Shown in pieces: positions 12,423 through 24,351 of a DNA stretch of 64,000 bases. The position numbers and the translations under genes are program-made. The notes under the pieces are model-generated. The model ran no database searches, was not told the DNA's origin, and saw nothing but the letters and a program-made list of their open reading frames with translations. Origin of the DNA: Pinus tabuliformis (taxonomy: Eukaryota; Streptophyta; Pinopsida; Pinales; Pinaceae); NCBI GenBank assembly GCA_031772625.1, contig CM062810.1, positions 707,409,584-707,473,583 of the forward strand, written 5' to 3'. Numbering within the stretch: position 1 is the stretch's first letter; each line of letters starts with the position of its first letter.

Positions 12423-13469
12423 GTATGATTTTATAATTGGATTAATATTTAAAATTTCTTAATTTATAAAAACTATTAATATTATATTATTAAATGATGA
12501 TGAATATGATTAACATTTTTTTAGATCAATATGATATATTGCACCTTATAAAAGTAAGAGATAAATTGAGACTCTTTAAAAATTTATTTCTATGATATAA
12601 AAAAAAAGGAGAGAAGCATCTCTATATCACTAGAGTTTTGTTGACTTAACAAGTCAAGAAGGTTGGTAGTGTGCCAAATACTTCGGAAACCTCTTAGAAT
12701 TTGAAAAGTCATACTCTTTTGTCCCAAAGTGTTTTCCAAATAGACCAACACCTAGTTTCACTTTGAAGCTCATAGGAATTAGTTCTTCTTAACAGTCGAG
12801 AAGACATAAATATATTTTACGAGAAAGAATGGATTGATCACCTCCTTATAATACATTGACTTCCTTTTTACCTCTATCTCCTTATCTTCTACAACTTATG
12901 GTTAAATTTGGAAGTAATAGGTTTTTAATATTATCCCTATTCTCCTATTTTATCCCCTAAGAGTGGGTAGCTTAGAGTTAGAAACAGTTTTGGGGAACTT
13001 CTTGGGTTCCATGTTGCAAAGCTTCACTTTTGGGGAACCTCTTAGGTTCCATGTTGTAGAGCTTCACTTTTGGGGAACTCCTTGGCTTCCATATTGTAAA
13101 GCTTCATATACATCAAATACCTAAACATAGCGATACTTTCAATGGAGAAAAGCTAACTTCAATTAAAAATATATAGTAAAGAGTATTTCCTTTAATCTTA
13201 AAATTGTAACTTATAAATTGATTTTGATTATAACAAATATATTACATTATTAAAAAATTATGTTTTTTTATAAATTTACTGAAATTTAAATTTTTAATTA
13301 CATAGTTTACATATTATAAAGTAGGATGATCGTCAATTAAACAATTCTCATAAAAAATTATATTTATATTATTATTACATTATATATATGAAAAAAATAC
13401 ACAGCTTGTAATTTATTATATTAAAATTTATCATGTTATTTGTGAAAACTAAATAGAAATAGAAAAGAT
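10708..13469 (+). repeat. 2.76-kb tandem duplication, unit 1
   Basis: It begins CTTAGAGATTCAATGATT and runs to AGAAAAGAT, where the same start sequence recurs (period 2762 bp). Unit 2 follows without spacer. Collinear landmarks in both: the poly-A/CAATT region near 10920, a block around 11755-11900 (GGCCAAGTCAGACACCACAT) and the sequence near 12650. Unit 1 carries a longer (TA)n at 11218-11258 and a threefold 40-bp repeat that unit 2 lacks. Very AT-rich; no gene recognised. Confidence 0.9.
12988..13107 (+). repeat. 40-bp repeat, three copies
   Basis: Units start at 12988, 13028 and 13068 with TTTTGGGGAAC and end in AAGCTTCA. The second copy of the large duplication has a single unit (near 15765), so this expanded after or was lost since the 2.7-kb duplication. 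Confidence 0.85.
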
Positions 13470-16167
13470 CTTAGAGATTCAACGATTAAAGATTAAGAAT
13501 GTATACTAATGGAGATGCTTCTTTTAGCAAATTTAGAAGTGTATTGAGTGCAAATTGTTATGTATTAATAAATCAAATTTGAAAGAAACTTTTTACTTCC
13601 CATAAATTTTAGGAAATTAATTCCTCTTTTGTTCCATATATTGTCAGAAAAAATATTACTTCAATTATAACATAAGAAATTTGAGAAAATTGTTACTTAA
13701 AAAAATAAAAAATTGTTGCTTCAATTAAAAAAATTGAAAAATTATTGCTTCAATTTAAAAATAAATAAATAAATTGAGACAAATGGTTTCAAGTGTCCGC
13801 AATGTTAAGAATATTTCCATTTGTATTGCTCAATAGCAATGTTACGAATATGTCCATTTGTATTGCTCAATGCACAACTTTAAACCGTGAACAGCGTGAT
13901 CATGTTTATTTGGAAGGGAAGAACACTAAATTTTCACATTAACATCTATATGCTAAGGACGCTGACTAATTCATCATACAAGTAACTTCTTCTTTTTATA
14001 TATATATTTATCATTAAGTGATATTTATAATATTATCATACCCATAATAACATTATTTCTATTTTAAATAATTTAAATTAATAAATATTTTAAACATTTT
14101 AATAAAAGATATTATAAAAATTTTAAAAATATAATAAAATAATTTAAAATAATAAATAAAAAAATAAATTAGGGTGTCACCTCAATTTTAATTTTGTATC
14201 TATAATATAATAAAAAATATAGTACTCTCCAAAAGAAGCTACTACTTTCAAAATTAAACTCTCTCCATCCTTTCTAAAATAAAGTTCAAATATGACTTTG
14301 CCATAAAATTTATATATTGGTTACACAAATAAGTTGAAAAAATAATAATTGTCAAATAGTTGAAGAGGTTTTGGAACATATCCCTAGTACAAATAAACAA
14401 GTTTAAAATGAAGTGAATAGGATTGATAAGTCTATAATAAGTCTTAAAGAAAATTTAAAGAATAAATAAAATAAAATTATATATATATATAAAAGATCAT
14501 GGCCAAGTCAGACACCACATTGGTGTATGAGACTCTCTTGGTTGTGCGATAAGGGACCTATCTCCGCCCAGTGATTTGTTTGCTAAGTCTATCGAGGCAT
14601 ACATACTCACCCCCCTTTCATTTTAAACTTGTCACCTCTTAGTAGGAAACACATGCTCTTAATCATTAGGTCTACTCAAACTATATATATTTAATATTTT
14701 TAATTAATTAAAAAATTAAATTAAGAATAAATAAATTTGGTAAATAATTTTCTATTTATATTTAATAGTTTTGTATAGATTTAAATATTTTTTATTATCT
14801 TAAATTACTTAAAAACAAAGTTAATAATTATAATTATTAATTAAAACATTTTGAATCCATTAAATTACAGAAAATAAAATATAATTAAACAAATAAAATT
14901 ATTAATTATTAATTACTAAATGAGTTTAAATTCATCTTAATTTTAAATTTATGAAGTCCCAGATAAGTGCAAATGTTTCTTCAAATTTTGCACTAAAAAA
15001 ATTCACTTAAAAAATTTGTTTGGAAGTTAATATAAATGTAAGATGGTTGTTAATAAGAAAATATTATAAAAAATAATAATAAAATAGAATATAACTTTAA
15101 GTATATGAACTTATCATTTTATAATAAAAAATAAAAAATATAATTTTATTTATAATAAAAAAATTAAATAAACGAATTTGTATGATTTTATAATTTGATT
15201 AATATTCAAAATTTCTTAATTTATAAAAACTATTAATATTATATTATTAAATGATGATGAAGATGATTAACATGCATTTAGATCAATATGATATATTGCA
15301 CTTTATAAAAGTAAGAGATAAATTGAGACTCTTTAAAAATTTATTTCTATGATATAAAAAAAAAAGGAGAGAAGCATCTCTATATCACTAGAGTTTTGTT
15401 GACTTAACAAGTCAAGAAGGTTGGTAGTGTGCCAAATACTTTGGAAACCCTCTTAGAATTGGAAAAGTCATAGGCTCTTTTATCCCAAGGTGTTTTCGAA
15501 ATAGACCAAGACCCAGTTTCACTTTGAAGCTCATGGGAATTGGTTCTTCTTAACAGTGGAGAAGACATAAATATAATTTTTACTAGAAAGAATGGATTAG
15601 TCACCTCCTTATAATACATTGACTTCCTTTTTACCTCTAGCTCCTTATCTTCCACAACTTATGGTTAAATTTGGAAGTAATAAGTTTTTAATATTATTCC
15701 TATTCTCCAAGATGATATCCTATTTTATCCCCTAAGAGTGGTTAGCTTAGAGTTAGAAACAGTTTTGGGGAACTTCTTGGCTTCCATGTTGTAAAGCTTC
15801 TAATACATCAAATACCTAAACATAGCCATATTTTCAATGGAGAAAAACTAACTTCAATCAAAAAGATATAGTAAAGAGTAATTCCTTTAATCTTAAAGTT
15901 ATAAGTTATAAATTGATTTTGATTATAATAAATATATTACATTATTAAAAATAAATTAAAAAATTATAAATTTACTGAAATTTAAATTTTTAATTACATA
16001 ATTTATTATAATATAATGAGCGTCAATTAAACAATTCTCATTAAAAAAAATTATATTTATATTATTATTACATTATATATATGAAAAAAAATACGCATGT
16101 TCTAATTTATTAGATTAAAATTTATCGTGTTATTTGCGAAAACTAAATAGAAATAGAAAAGATCTTA
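13470..16167 (+). repeat. 2.7-kb tandem duplication, unit 2
   Basis: Direct repeat of 10708-13469, beginning CTTAGAGATTCAACG and ending AGAAAAGATCTTA. It diverges by scattered substitutions and small indels. Its right end lies about 400 bp from the 3' end of the chitinase pseudogene. Confidence 0.9.
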
Positions 16168-16563
16168 TCATTGTTCTCAACTATTACAACATATTTTATT
16201 GTAATTAAATATAAATTAATTACAATGGTATTACTTATGTTATTATGTAAGGCCATGAACTTGATAAAGTGATAAAGCTTCATGTATTCCATGTATTATT
16301 TAATTTATAATATAATATTCGAAAGCATATTCACCTACTAGAAACATTAATGAAGGTTTCACGCGATTCTTAATCATCTTTAATACCAAATCCCCATTAT
16401 TCTCAACCTCTAGAAAAGCACGCCACGCAGGTCCAATGCCACAGTTATTTAGTATGGATTTTATTATACTTTATTATGGCAAACCGTATACATTATTATG
16501 GCAAAGCACACAGATGGAGATCGAACTGCTGCTAATCCGAAATCTCAGATTTATGAGAAGTGT

Positions 16564-17841
16564 TCAAACCACGGTTTTGATAAGACGAGGTTCAGATTGA
16601 ACCGCAGCGCCGAAAGGCCTCTGGTTGTTGCAATCCAGGTTTGAGCCGTAGCTCACCCCAAGAATGTCACTGTATCTTTTGTAGAAGCCGATGCGATCCT
16701 GCTGCCTCGAGCCACTGCCTTTCCCGCACTCCAGCCCGCCGTTGATGATGTTGGTAACTGCTCCATATCCCGCCGCTCTCCCAGCGGCGCTGTCGCTGCC
16801 GGACGGACTCCATGTCCCGGTCATGACGTCGTGGCAGGAAGGCTTTGGAGACTGGGCGGTGATCCAGAACCACACCGCCGTCTTAAAAGAGACCGTGGCA
16901 TCGCTAGCAACAATGTTCGGGTTGTTTATGCCGTCGAATCCTATTGCCTTGCCGGCCGGTCCATAGTTGTAGTTCCTCAATATTACAAATCAAATTGAGT
17001 ACACTGAGCATTAGGCTTAAATTTCATGCAGATATTTCTTCTTGGGTGCGTCTGTGCAGAATATAATTAAAGAAATTAAAACTGAGACGATATAGAAACG
17101 ACGGACCATGACAATTGAACGGGCCCTCGTCCGTAGTATCTGTTTCCAGATGCACAGGGCCACTGGGAGCTTGGCTTGCAGTACTCGGCGGGAGGATTGC
17201 CTTGCTCCTCCTTGAAACAATAACCCCACGCGTACGTACCGTCTGGGGTCGTCGCCCATCCGCCTGTTTACCAATATTTCATACAAAATGAGATGTAAAG
17301 CCAAGTAAGATCACAGAGGGAAAGCACAAGTAATAGAGATGAAATATGACCTGTGGTTTCGTGGGAGGATTGTCCAAAGAAAGCAGCGAGCTCTCTTTTC
17401 CGAGTAGCGACATCGCCGGTGGTTCCGAAGGAGGGAAAAGCATTGGCAGCCGCAATGAAGGCAGAGTAGGTGTAGAATCCGCTGGCCTTGCAACCGGCGT
17501 CGTTTCTATGCTTCAATAACTCATTGAAAATGCTTTCAGTGATTATAGATGCAACTCCCTATCCACCGGGAGTGGGTGACGGAGGCGTGGGAGTCGACCC
17601 TCCGCGTTGGCTCTGGCAATCCTGCCCGCAATGGAGTCGATCCTCCGCACTGGCTCTGGCAATCCTGCCCGCAATGGGCGTCCGTGTTGCCACACCATCC
17701 CCATTTGCCGCAGCACAAAACACCGGGACAAAGAGCTTCGCCTGCTTGCCGTCCGCATTGGTCCGCAGATACAAAATACAAATTCATCGTCGCCATTGTA
17801 AGCAAGGCGATCGCCATCGCGGAGAACTTCATCGATTTCAT
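16564..17841 (-). pseudogene. Class I chitinase (hevein domain plus GH19), disrupted
   Basis: Endochitinase of glycoside hydrolase family 19, which cuts fungal cell-wall chitin. Exon 1 (17841-17351) encodes a signal peptide from [10 protein letters not shown], then a hevein domain starting [14 protein letters not shown] with eight Cys, a hinge and the start of the catalytic domain. Exon 2 (17263-17107) and exon 3 (16975-16564) complete it. Both introns are GT-AG and match those of the paralogue at 33177-34414. The catalytic HETTG (Glu proton donor) and the second Glu in CFKEEQG are intact, as are GRGPVQLSW and [15 protein letters not shown]. Two breaks lie in the hinge: a 43-bp tandem duplication that shifts the frame, and a TAG just before GVASIITE where the paralogue has CAG (Gln). 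The C-terminus runs 14 residues past RPFG, possibly a vacuolar sorting tail. Probably non-functional. Confidence 0.9.
17608..17693 (-). repeat. 43-bp tandem duplication in the chitinase hinge
   Basis: TGGCTCTGGCAATCCTGCCC starts at 17608 and again at 17651. The unit covers the end of the hevein domain (CGQDCQSQ). Since 43 is not a multiple of three, the duplication shifts the frame. Confidence 0.92.
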
Positions 17842-17916
17842 ATTGCAGACACTCGTATCTATCTCAGCACTGCATTAATTGCAACTTTCGGTTAAGTTTT
17901 GGAGACCGCTGACCGT

Positions 17917-17925
17917 CTTTTATTG
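17917..17925 (-). promoter_or_regulatory. Possible TATA box of the chitinase pseudogene
   Basis: Minus strand CAATAAAAG, about 76 bp upstream of the start codon and at a position comparable to the TATAAAAG of the intact paralogue. Weak match. Confidence 0.35.
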
Positions 17926-17946
17926 CCATATTTCCGGTCTCCTTCA

Positions 17947-17957
17947 CGTTCACGTCT
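17947..17957 (-). promoter_or_regulatory. ACGT-core element shared by both chitinase genes
   Basis: Minus strand AGACGTGAACG, about 106 bp upstream of the start codon. The identical 11-mer lies at 34515-34525 at a similar distance from the other gene. ACGT cores are bound by plant bZIP factors, so a stress-response element is possible; function is inference. Confidence 0.4.
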
Positions 17958-17968
17958 CTTGAAGCGAT

Positions 17969-18058
17969 ATGAAATATTCTCCGCTTCCGTGTTCACTCGT
18001 CTCTTCAACCTACATGAAATATCCTCCACTTCCGTGTTCACTCATCTTGACATCGACG
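17969..18058 (-). repeat. 45-bp tandem repeat upstream of the chitinase pseudogene
   Basis: Two copies starting ATGAAATAT at 17969 and 18014, each with CTTCCGTGTTCACTC. They lie 130-220 bp upstream of the start codon. Confidence 0.8.
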
Positions 18059-18690
18059 GCCAAATTTTCAATTCAATGAAAGCCCATATTATATTTTATT
18101 TGTGATCATGAGTCTCATCTCTGAGACCTTTAATGGATAGAGTTGAAATTAAAATAATTATGGCATGTCCTAATTGTTATTAATGAGACCACCGCCTAGA
18201 CCAAAATGATTCGACGAACATAGAGATGCCGACAGTCCAGTCGCGCATGTGGTCCTCAATGTCCACACCCGACACATGGACGACTTTGGTAAGTAGTCTC
18301 ACTGTAAACGAAGCCTGGAATTTCAAATTCATCCTTTTCTTTTTTGAATCACTAACTAATCTTTACAGCTAACTGTAAGAAATAGTTGTTACAACTAATC
18401 TTTGTTTAAATCACTTATTAGAACTTAAATCATTTGTTAGAATTTAAATTACTTATTAATGACAGGGAACTTGAATAAATAAAAGTTAAATTTAAGGTTT
18501 TAGTTATTATTATTAATTTTTTTCCTATGTGTGATTTTTAAAGTTTCCAAATTTTTCTTCAACCTAAACAAGTGTTTCGTCCGTTGTCTATTTTTGAAAA
18601 AAAATGGGGATATTTTTGGTTAAATTTGTCTACACTTGGGAGATGCGGCGGGGATTCCCATCAGAATACAAGTAATCCGAAACAAGCAGG
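18059..18690. other. No gene seen
   Basis: Mixed-composition DNA between the chitinase promoter and the LINE. The LINE 5' end is not sharply defined and could lie within this stretch. Confidence 0.4.
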
Positions 18691-18779
18691 AGACACCAAC
18701 AAAATGTCAAGACCTATCATCGGGGCAAGATGGTAGGCAGGTAGCAGAGGTAAATGTTTACCATGTGCGACGAAGAAAC

Positions 18780-20060
18780 CAAGATTCATCATTCTGATGA
18801 ACAAACTGGAGCGATACAAAAGTTACATGAAAGACCACGTGCTAATATGTAAGTTCATCGGAGTATGGTCGACGGAAAATGACCTCACCAAATGGATTCA
18901 ATAAAAATGGCAGTCCCAAGGTCACATCGCGCTAGAGGCTTCTTCACGGTAATATTCTCGACCGTGCAAGACAAAGCAAAAGTATTTGAAAATGGTCCTT
19001 ACTTTCATTATAATGCTCGTTTGTTTATGAGATATTCAGAAGAATGCTATGACCCAGACAAGTGAAAATTTCTGGCAGCCCCGGTTTGGGTCAGGTTATT
19101 CGGTCTCCCAATGGATTTTTGGGACACAGAAATATTGGAGGGCATTGGAAATACGATACGCAGATTTGTCAAAATAGCAGAAACAACAAAAAAGGAAGAT
19201 ATACTTCATATGCGAGAATATGTGTATACATAAACATAGTTGAACCTATCCCATACTCAGTGGAACTAGAATACCATGAAGAGGTATCGTAGCAAACTTT
19301 AGACTACGAACACATCCCATTCAGATGTAGAAGATGTCATGAGTATGGTCACCTATTTAAGGAGTGCCCAATGAACCTAGAAGATGGAGAAAACATGAAC
19401 AAACAATAGAGGAAACATCAAGAAGATAAGGAAGGGTTTCAAGAAGTGAGAAGCAAGAGAAGACAAGCAAAAGACAACCCCAACGAGGGAAAAAAATAAT
19501 ATCAAGCTTAGCCGAGCATAACAAATAGCTTTGAAGCGATGCAGGGAAAAGAGGAAGAAGACAATGAGGCCTAAACTATGGACTATCAGGAAAAAGGAAA
19601 GGAGAGAAGTTCGAGTCAAGGCAAGCCAAACCCCAAGAGGAAAGCCCAAAGAGAGCTGACAGAGAAGGAGGAAAAGGAAGACAGAGAGAAGATGGAAAAT
19701 AGCACAATGGAAATTGACCCAAGTAAGGGAGAAGAATTAAGCATGAAAGAAGAGGTGTTGAGGAAACTGTTAAATGAATGGAGACACCTAGATGAAAGAT
19801 TTATTCCAGAAGACCAAAAAAGACTATACAAATAAACATTCCAACAGTATCAAACTAAACAGGGGCAGGGGTAGGTGGAGATGGCAGAACAATTGGGGAT
19901 GCATCATGACAACTCCAAAGAATACTTAAATAAAATGAAAGGAGGAAAGAAAAGAGGTCAAAAAACCTACAGGAATCTATACAGATTGTGGGAGAAATGT
20001 TGGTGAATATAGGGAGGGTGGTACCGCTATCAACGGTATACCAACAAATAAACAAAGTAA
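18780..20060 (+). pseudogene. LINE ORF1, nucleic-acid binding protein remnant
   Basis: Conceptual reading across stops shows a DUF4283-type region with WVRLFGLPMDFWD followed by ILEGIGNTI near 19075-19160, then a CCHC zinc knuckle CRRCHEYGHLFKECP at about 19324-19370. A charged Lys/Glu-rich tail follows to about 19835. This order is typical of ORF1 in plant L1-like elements, where the protein coats the RNA. At least three stops break the frame. Confidence 0.75.
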
Positions 20061-20064
20061 CCCA

Positions 20065-21204
20065 ATGATAATTACATCTTGGAATATAATAGGCCTCAAT
20101 AGTAGAGGCAAGCAGAGACATTTAACTGAGAGACTAAGAAAAGAAAAACCTCAACTCATGATGCTACAAGAAACAAAAATTACAGGAGGGAAAATGGAAG
20201 ATATATTAAGTAAAATAAAACCAAGGTATGAATGCATGACCATAGATGCGAGAGGTAGCGCAGCTGGAATAGCAATACTGTGGAACCCAACAGAGATCAC
20301 AGTGGACTACTGGAAAGGTATGAAGCGATTCCTCATGGGGGAATTTCGTCTGATAGGAAATAGAGAATGGTTCCTAGTCTTTGCAGTATATGGCCCTCAC
20401 ATTCCAGTGGAAAAGGAAAATTTCCTCCAGCAAATAATGAAGCTTAGCCAGCTACACAAAGAAAAACTTTGGTTGGTAGCAGGGGACTTCAATTTGATAA
20501 CATCAATAGAGGAGAAAAAAGGGGGATTGCGAAGAAAAGAGCTGGAAACAGAAAAATTAAGAGATTTACATGAAGAAGTAAAATTGGTGGACATCCCTAC
20601 TATAAACAGAAAATATACGTGGAATAACAGAAGGGGAGGGAGCAGACAAATAGCCTCTCGATTGGATAGATTCTTGGCAACATAACACTTCATCAACAAA
20701 GATATATTCTATGAAGCATCAATTCTTCTGTGTCTAGGGTCGGACCATTGGCCTATTAAACTCGAAGTAGAAATGAATCAAGGAAACCAAAACATACCCT
20801 TTAGGTTTGAGGCATTTTGGTTAAGAGAACCAAACCTAAATGATAAAATGAAGGAATGGTGGAATGTGAGTGAGATAGTAGGGAGAACCCTGATGCACAC
20901 CTTTCAACTCAGACTAAAATATCTAAAAGGCAAAATAAAGAAATGGAATAAGGAATAATTCAGCAACATACAGAAGGAACAAGAGTTAATCCAAACAAAG
21001 ATGAAGAAATTACAACAACAAATAATCAATGAAGGCAGAAGTGAAGGGCTAGCAAAGGAGGAAGGGAAGTTGATTAATAAAATGGAGGAAAGAAGACAAC
21101 AAGAAGAAATTCCATGGAAACAGAAATCAAGAATCCAATGGTTAAAGGAAGGAGAAAGAAACACAAGGTTTTTCCACAAAGAAATAATCTATCATAGGCA
21201 ATAG
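20065..21204 (+). pseudogene. LINE ORF2, endonuclease and linker
   Basis: Starts at MIITSWNIIGLNSRG (20065). The APE-type endonuclease shows LQETKI with the catalytic Glu, VYGPH, VAGDFNLI (Asp/Asn), SRLDRFLAT and GSDHWPI (terminal Asp-His) near 20740. It nicks target DNA to prime reverse transcription. In-frame stops occur at 20683, 20956 and 21202; the frame resumes without shift each time. The RWLKEG-type linker (IQWLKEGERNTRFFH) precedes the RT. Confidence 0.85.
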
Positions 21205-21261
21205 AATAGGATCTTGTCCTTAATAGATTAGCAAGGCAATCGTCTTACCCAAAAGGAAGAT

Positions 21262-22935
21262 ATGGAGAATCTGTTAGTACAACACTTCAAATGGCTGCTG
21301 ATAGAACCAAACATAAGAAGGGAGGAGAATATAAACAAAATCACACAGCACATCCCTAACCTGGTGAGCAGAGACCGGAACATGGCCCTATTAAGAGAAA
21401 TATCCAAAACAGAGGTAGAAGAAGTCATCATGAATATGGTGAGAAATAAAGCACTAGGGCCAGACGGATTCACAGCCGAATTCTTCCAGGCGACATGGCC
21501 TTTCCTAGGCGAAGTCATAGTGAAATTAGTGGAGGAGTCCAGGCGCACCAAAAGAATGCACCCGGCATTGAACTCCACATTTCTGGCCCTGATCCCGAAG
21601 ACAGAGCATTTGGAAGAACTGTAAGGGTTCCAACCAATAGCACTCTGTAATGTCATATACAAAATTATGGCTACAATTATGGTAAATCGTTTAAAACCTA
21701 TACTACTTGGGTTGATATCTCAGGAACAAACAGGGTTTGTTAAGGAAGACAAATAACAGATGGCATAGAGGTGGCACAAGAGGTAATTCATTCATTAAAA
21801 AACAAAAACCAAAGGAATGCTGGTAAAATTAGACTTGGAAAAAGCCTATGATCGACTGAATTGGGATTATTTACAAGGAATATTGAAGGCATTCGACTTT
21901 GATGCAAGATGGATAAGCTGGATAATGTCGATGGTAACAACCCCAGTTTTGTCAATTTTGCTCAACGGATCTCCCACTGAGGCATTTAACACAACCCAAG
22001 GGTTGAGGCAAAGTGACCTGCTTTCCCCTTTCTTGTTTATCCTGGCAGCGGAAGGCCTTGGAAGGTACATAAAGGGGAAAGTTCGAAGTGAACAGTATAC
22101 TGGCCTCAGACTATGGGGGAACGATCTACCATTAACCCACCAACAATTTGTAGACGACATAATGATGTATGGACAGGCATCACTCAAGGAAGCCAGGAAA
22201 ATTATGGAAATTCTCTCAGACTTCATTAGTGCCTCAGGGACGGAGATAAACAAAGATAAGTCTGATATGTTTTTCTTCAACACAAAAGTGCCCTCACAAG
22301 CCTTCTTAGCAAGAGTAATGGGATTCAGAATAGGAAATTCCCCCACGAAATACTTAGGAGTCCAGCTAAATGATTAGCGAAACAGAGTGGCAAACTGGAA
22401 ACCCATGTTGGGAAAAATCCAAAGAAAGATGAAGAACTAGACATTCAGGACATTGAATATGCCAAGTCGCATAATATTATTAAGATCTGTATTACAATCT
22501 ATCCTAATATACCAACTCACCAGTCAGGCGACTCCAAAAACAGTATGCCAAAAGATGATAGACATTTTCAAAAACTTTTTATGGCAAGGGCCTAGAACGG
22601 AAAAAAAATGGGCGCTTCTATCATGGAACTGGCTAAACAAACCCCTAAAAGAAGGATATCTAGGACTTCGAGATCCCTATATATTGAATCAAGTCGTGGG
22701 GGAAAATTTATGGTGGAGATGGATCCAGGGAGGGGTAGACCTATGGAAACAACTATGGGAAAGGAAGTATGACATGCCTAGGTCTCTAGAAGGAAATCTG
22801 AGACTCCAAGACGACAAGGAAGGTTTAACAATATGGAACCTAGCTGTAGATAACAAAAATCTGATCAGCAACCACAGCTTCTATGAAATCAAAGGAGGTG
22901 ACAAAGCCAATTTCTGGGAAGAAGCATGGCAATAG
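21262..22935 (+). pseudogene. LINE ORF2, reverse transcriptase
   Basis: RVT_1 domain. Visible motifs are KALGPDGFTAEFFQ, LIPKTE, QTGFV, KLDLEKAYDRLNW (first catalytic Asp), GLRQSDLLSPFLFILAAE and FVDDIMMYG (catalytic Asp pair), followed by TKYLGVQL and the thumb region to 22935. Breaks are a stop at 21622, a frameshift pair near 21750-21815 and stops at 22375 and 22438. The Pro in the usual GLRQGDPLSP is replaced (QSDLLSP). Confidence 0.88.
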
Positions 22936-23159
22936 AGAGAAAAACTAAACAGCAAGCCCCAGCTAGAAGAAGTCCACCAATATACCAACATCCATGGGGA
23001 AAAAATAGTTAAAAACTTCTGGTGCATAGATCCTAGAGAATATTTGAGAAATTGGAAACAAAAACAGGACTGGCCAGATACACCAGAAACACCCCAATAG
23101 AAGCTATACGAAAATGAAATGGCAACCAGGAAAATAGCAAGAAAGAAAGGGCTGGACAT

Positions 23160-24351
23160 ACTAATATGGGGTTACAGGATGAAAGGGATGTTCACAATTA
23201 AAGAGGGTTACCAACTACAAGCAAAACATTTCAGGCATTAAGAGATAAATACAAAGACATGGCCGAAGGTTGCTTTATTCATGTGGCTCCTACGCCGCAG
23301 GCGTGCACTTTCATGGGATCAATTGCAAAAAGAAGGGCTGCAAATACCCTTGATATGCTACTTATGTCGAGAACAAGTAGAAACAATGGATTAAATGACC
23401 AATACATGTAGATATAGTGATAACCTGTGGAAACAACATAATCAACTCTTCGAAGTTAGTGATAGGAATCCAAACAACATGAAGACAACAATAAATAATT
23501 GGCGGAAAAAGCCTTACCAAAATACAATCCTGAAATGAGCTTGGAGAATTTCGCTAGGGTTTGTCTTGTGGGCAATATGGAAGGAATGAAATAACTTGAT
23601 TTTCAAAGAAAAAAGAAGAACGGAAGCAGAAAAATTGAACGAGATAATCTAGAATATAAGAGAGACAATACTAGCAGAGAAATGGTATGAGGAAGATTGG
23701 AAAAGTAACCCACAAGAAGAAAGGATAATGAAAAGCATGAACTTTTAACCTAGTATGTTGAGTGCATCCTCGTGGAAGCACCATACCCTCAATGAAGAGG
23801 AGGAAAATCACTATAAATGGCCTTAGAAAGAATTTATCAAACTTAATTTCAATGGGGCTACAAAAGGGAACCCTGGAGTGGCGAGGACAGGAGGATTATT
23901 CAGAGATGACAAGGGGAAGACACTCAGAGTCTATGCCATGGACTGTGGCAATGCGACCAACAATGAAGCAGAGCTTCATTCTCTAAAAAGGGGATTGGAA
24001 ATTGTGATAAAAGAACAATTTCAAAGACTGTAGGTAGAAGGAGACTTGAAAATGGTGATCGAAATGGTGAAGAAGCTAAAACAAGGAATACAATGGGAAA
24101 AAATCAGCCAACGCTGGAGAACTGCTTGGCTGGTCCAAGAGATCAGCAAGTTAATTTGACAGATAAGATACATCATCCCAACACATGCCTGAAGGATGGG
24201 CAACATGGCAACAGACAATTTGACAAACTAGGGATGCGACCAGGTAGGCAAAAACCTAGATATAAAAGCAGAAGAGCTATCACAAATGGAGGAAATGAAG
24301 AAACTAGTGGAGATACTAGAAAAAGACAAGGAGCATGAGGAGAACCCTTGA
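23160..24351 (+). pseudogene. LINE ORF2, zf-RVT and RNase H domains
   Basis: A zf-RVT region (FTIKEGYQL, then VALFMWLL, CYLCREQVET) occupies about 23180-23400. RVT_3-type RNase H starts near 23845 with KLNFNGATKGNPGVA, then NNEAELHSLKRGLEI and a weak EGD. The first catalytic Asp of the usual NFDGA is Asn here, so the domain would be inactive even if expressed. Several stops interrupt both parts. The frame fades at about 24351. Confidence 0.75.

Larger units (their letters stand above)
18691..24351 (+). mobile_element. Decayed LINE (L1-type, APE endonuclease, RNase H-containing)
   Basis: Non-LTR retrotransposon with the order ORF1 (DUF4283-like plus zinc knuckle), then ORF2 with APE endonuclease, reverse transcriptase, zf-RVT and RNase H. 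All parts are collinear on the plus strand but broken by stops and a few frameshifts. Neither a target duplication nor a clear poly-A end was found; the 3' limit given is the end of recognisable coding sequence. Most nonsense codons stand where Gln is expected (CAA/CAG to TAA/TAG), suggesting decay by deamination of methylated cytosine. Confidence 0.85.

Noticed and set aside
15404..15655. 83-codon minus-strand frame in the second 2.7-kb unit
   Set aside because: The corresponding part of unit 1 is broken, and the composition is that of surrounding AT-rich non-coding DNA.
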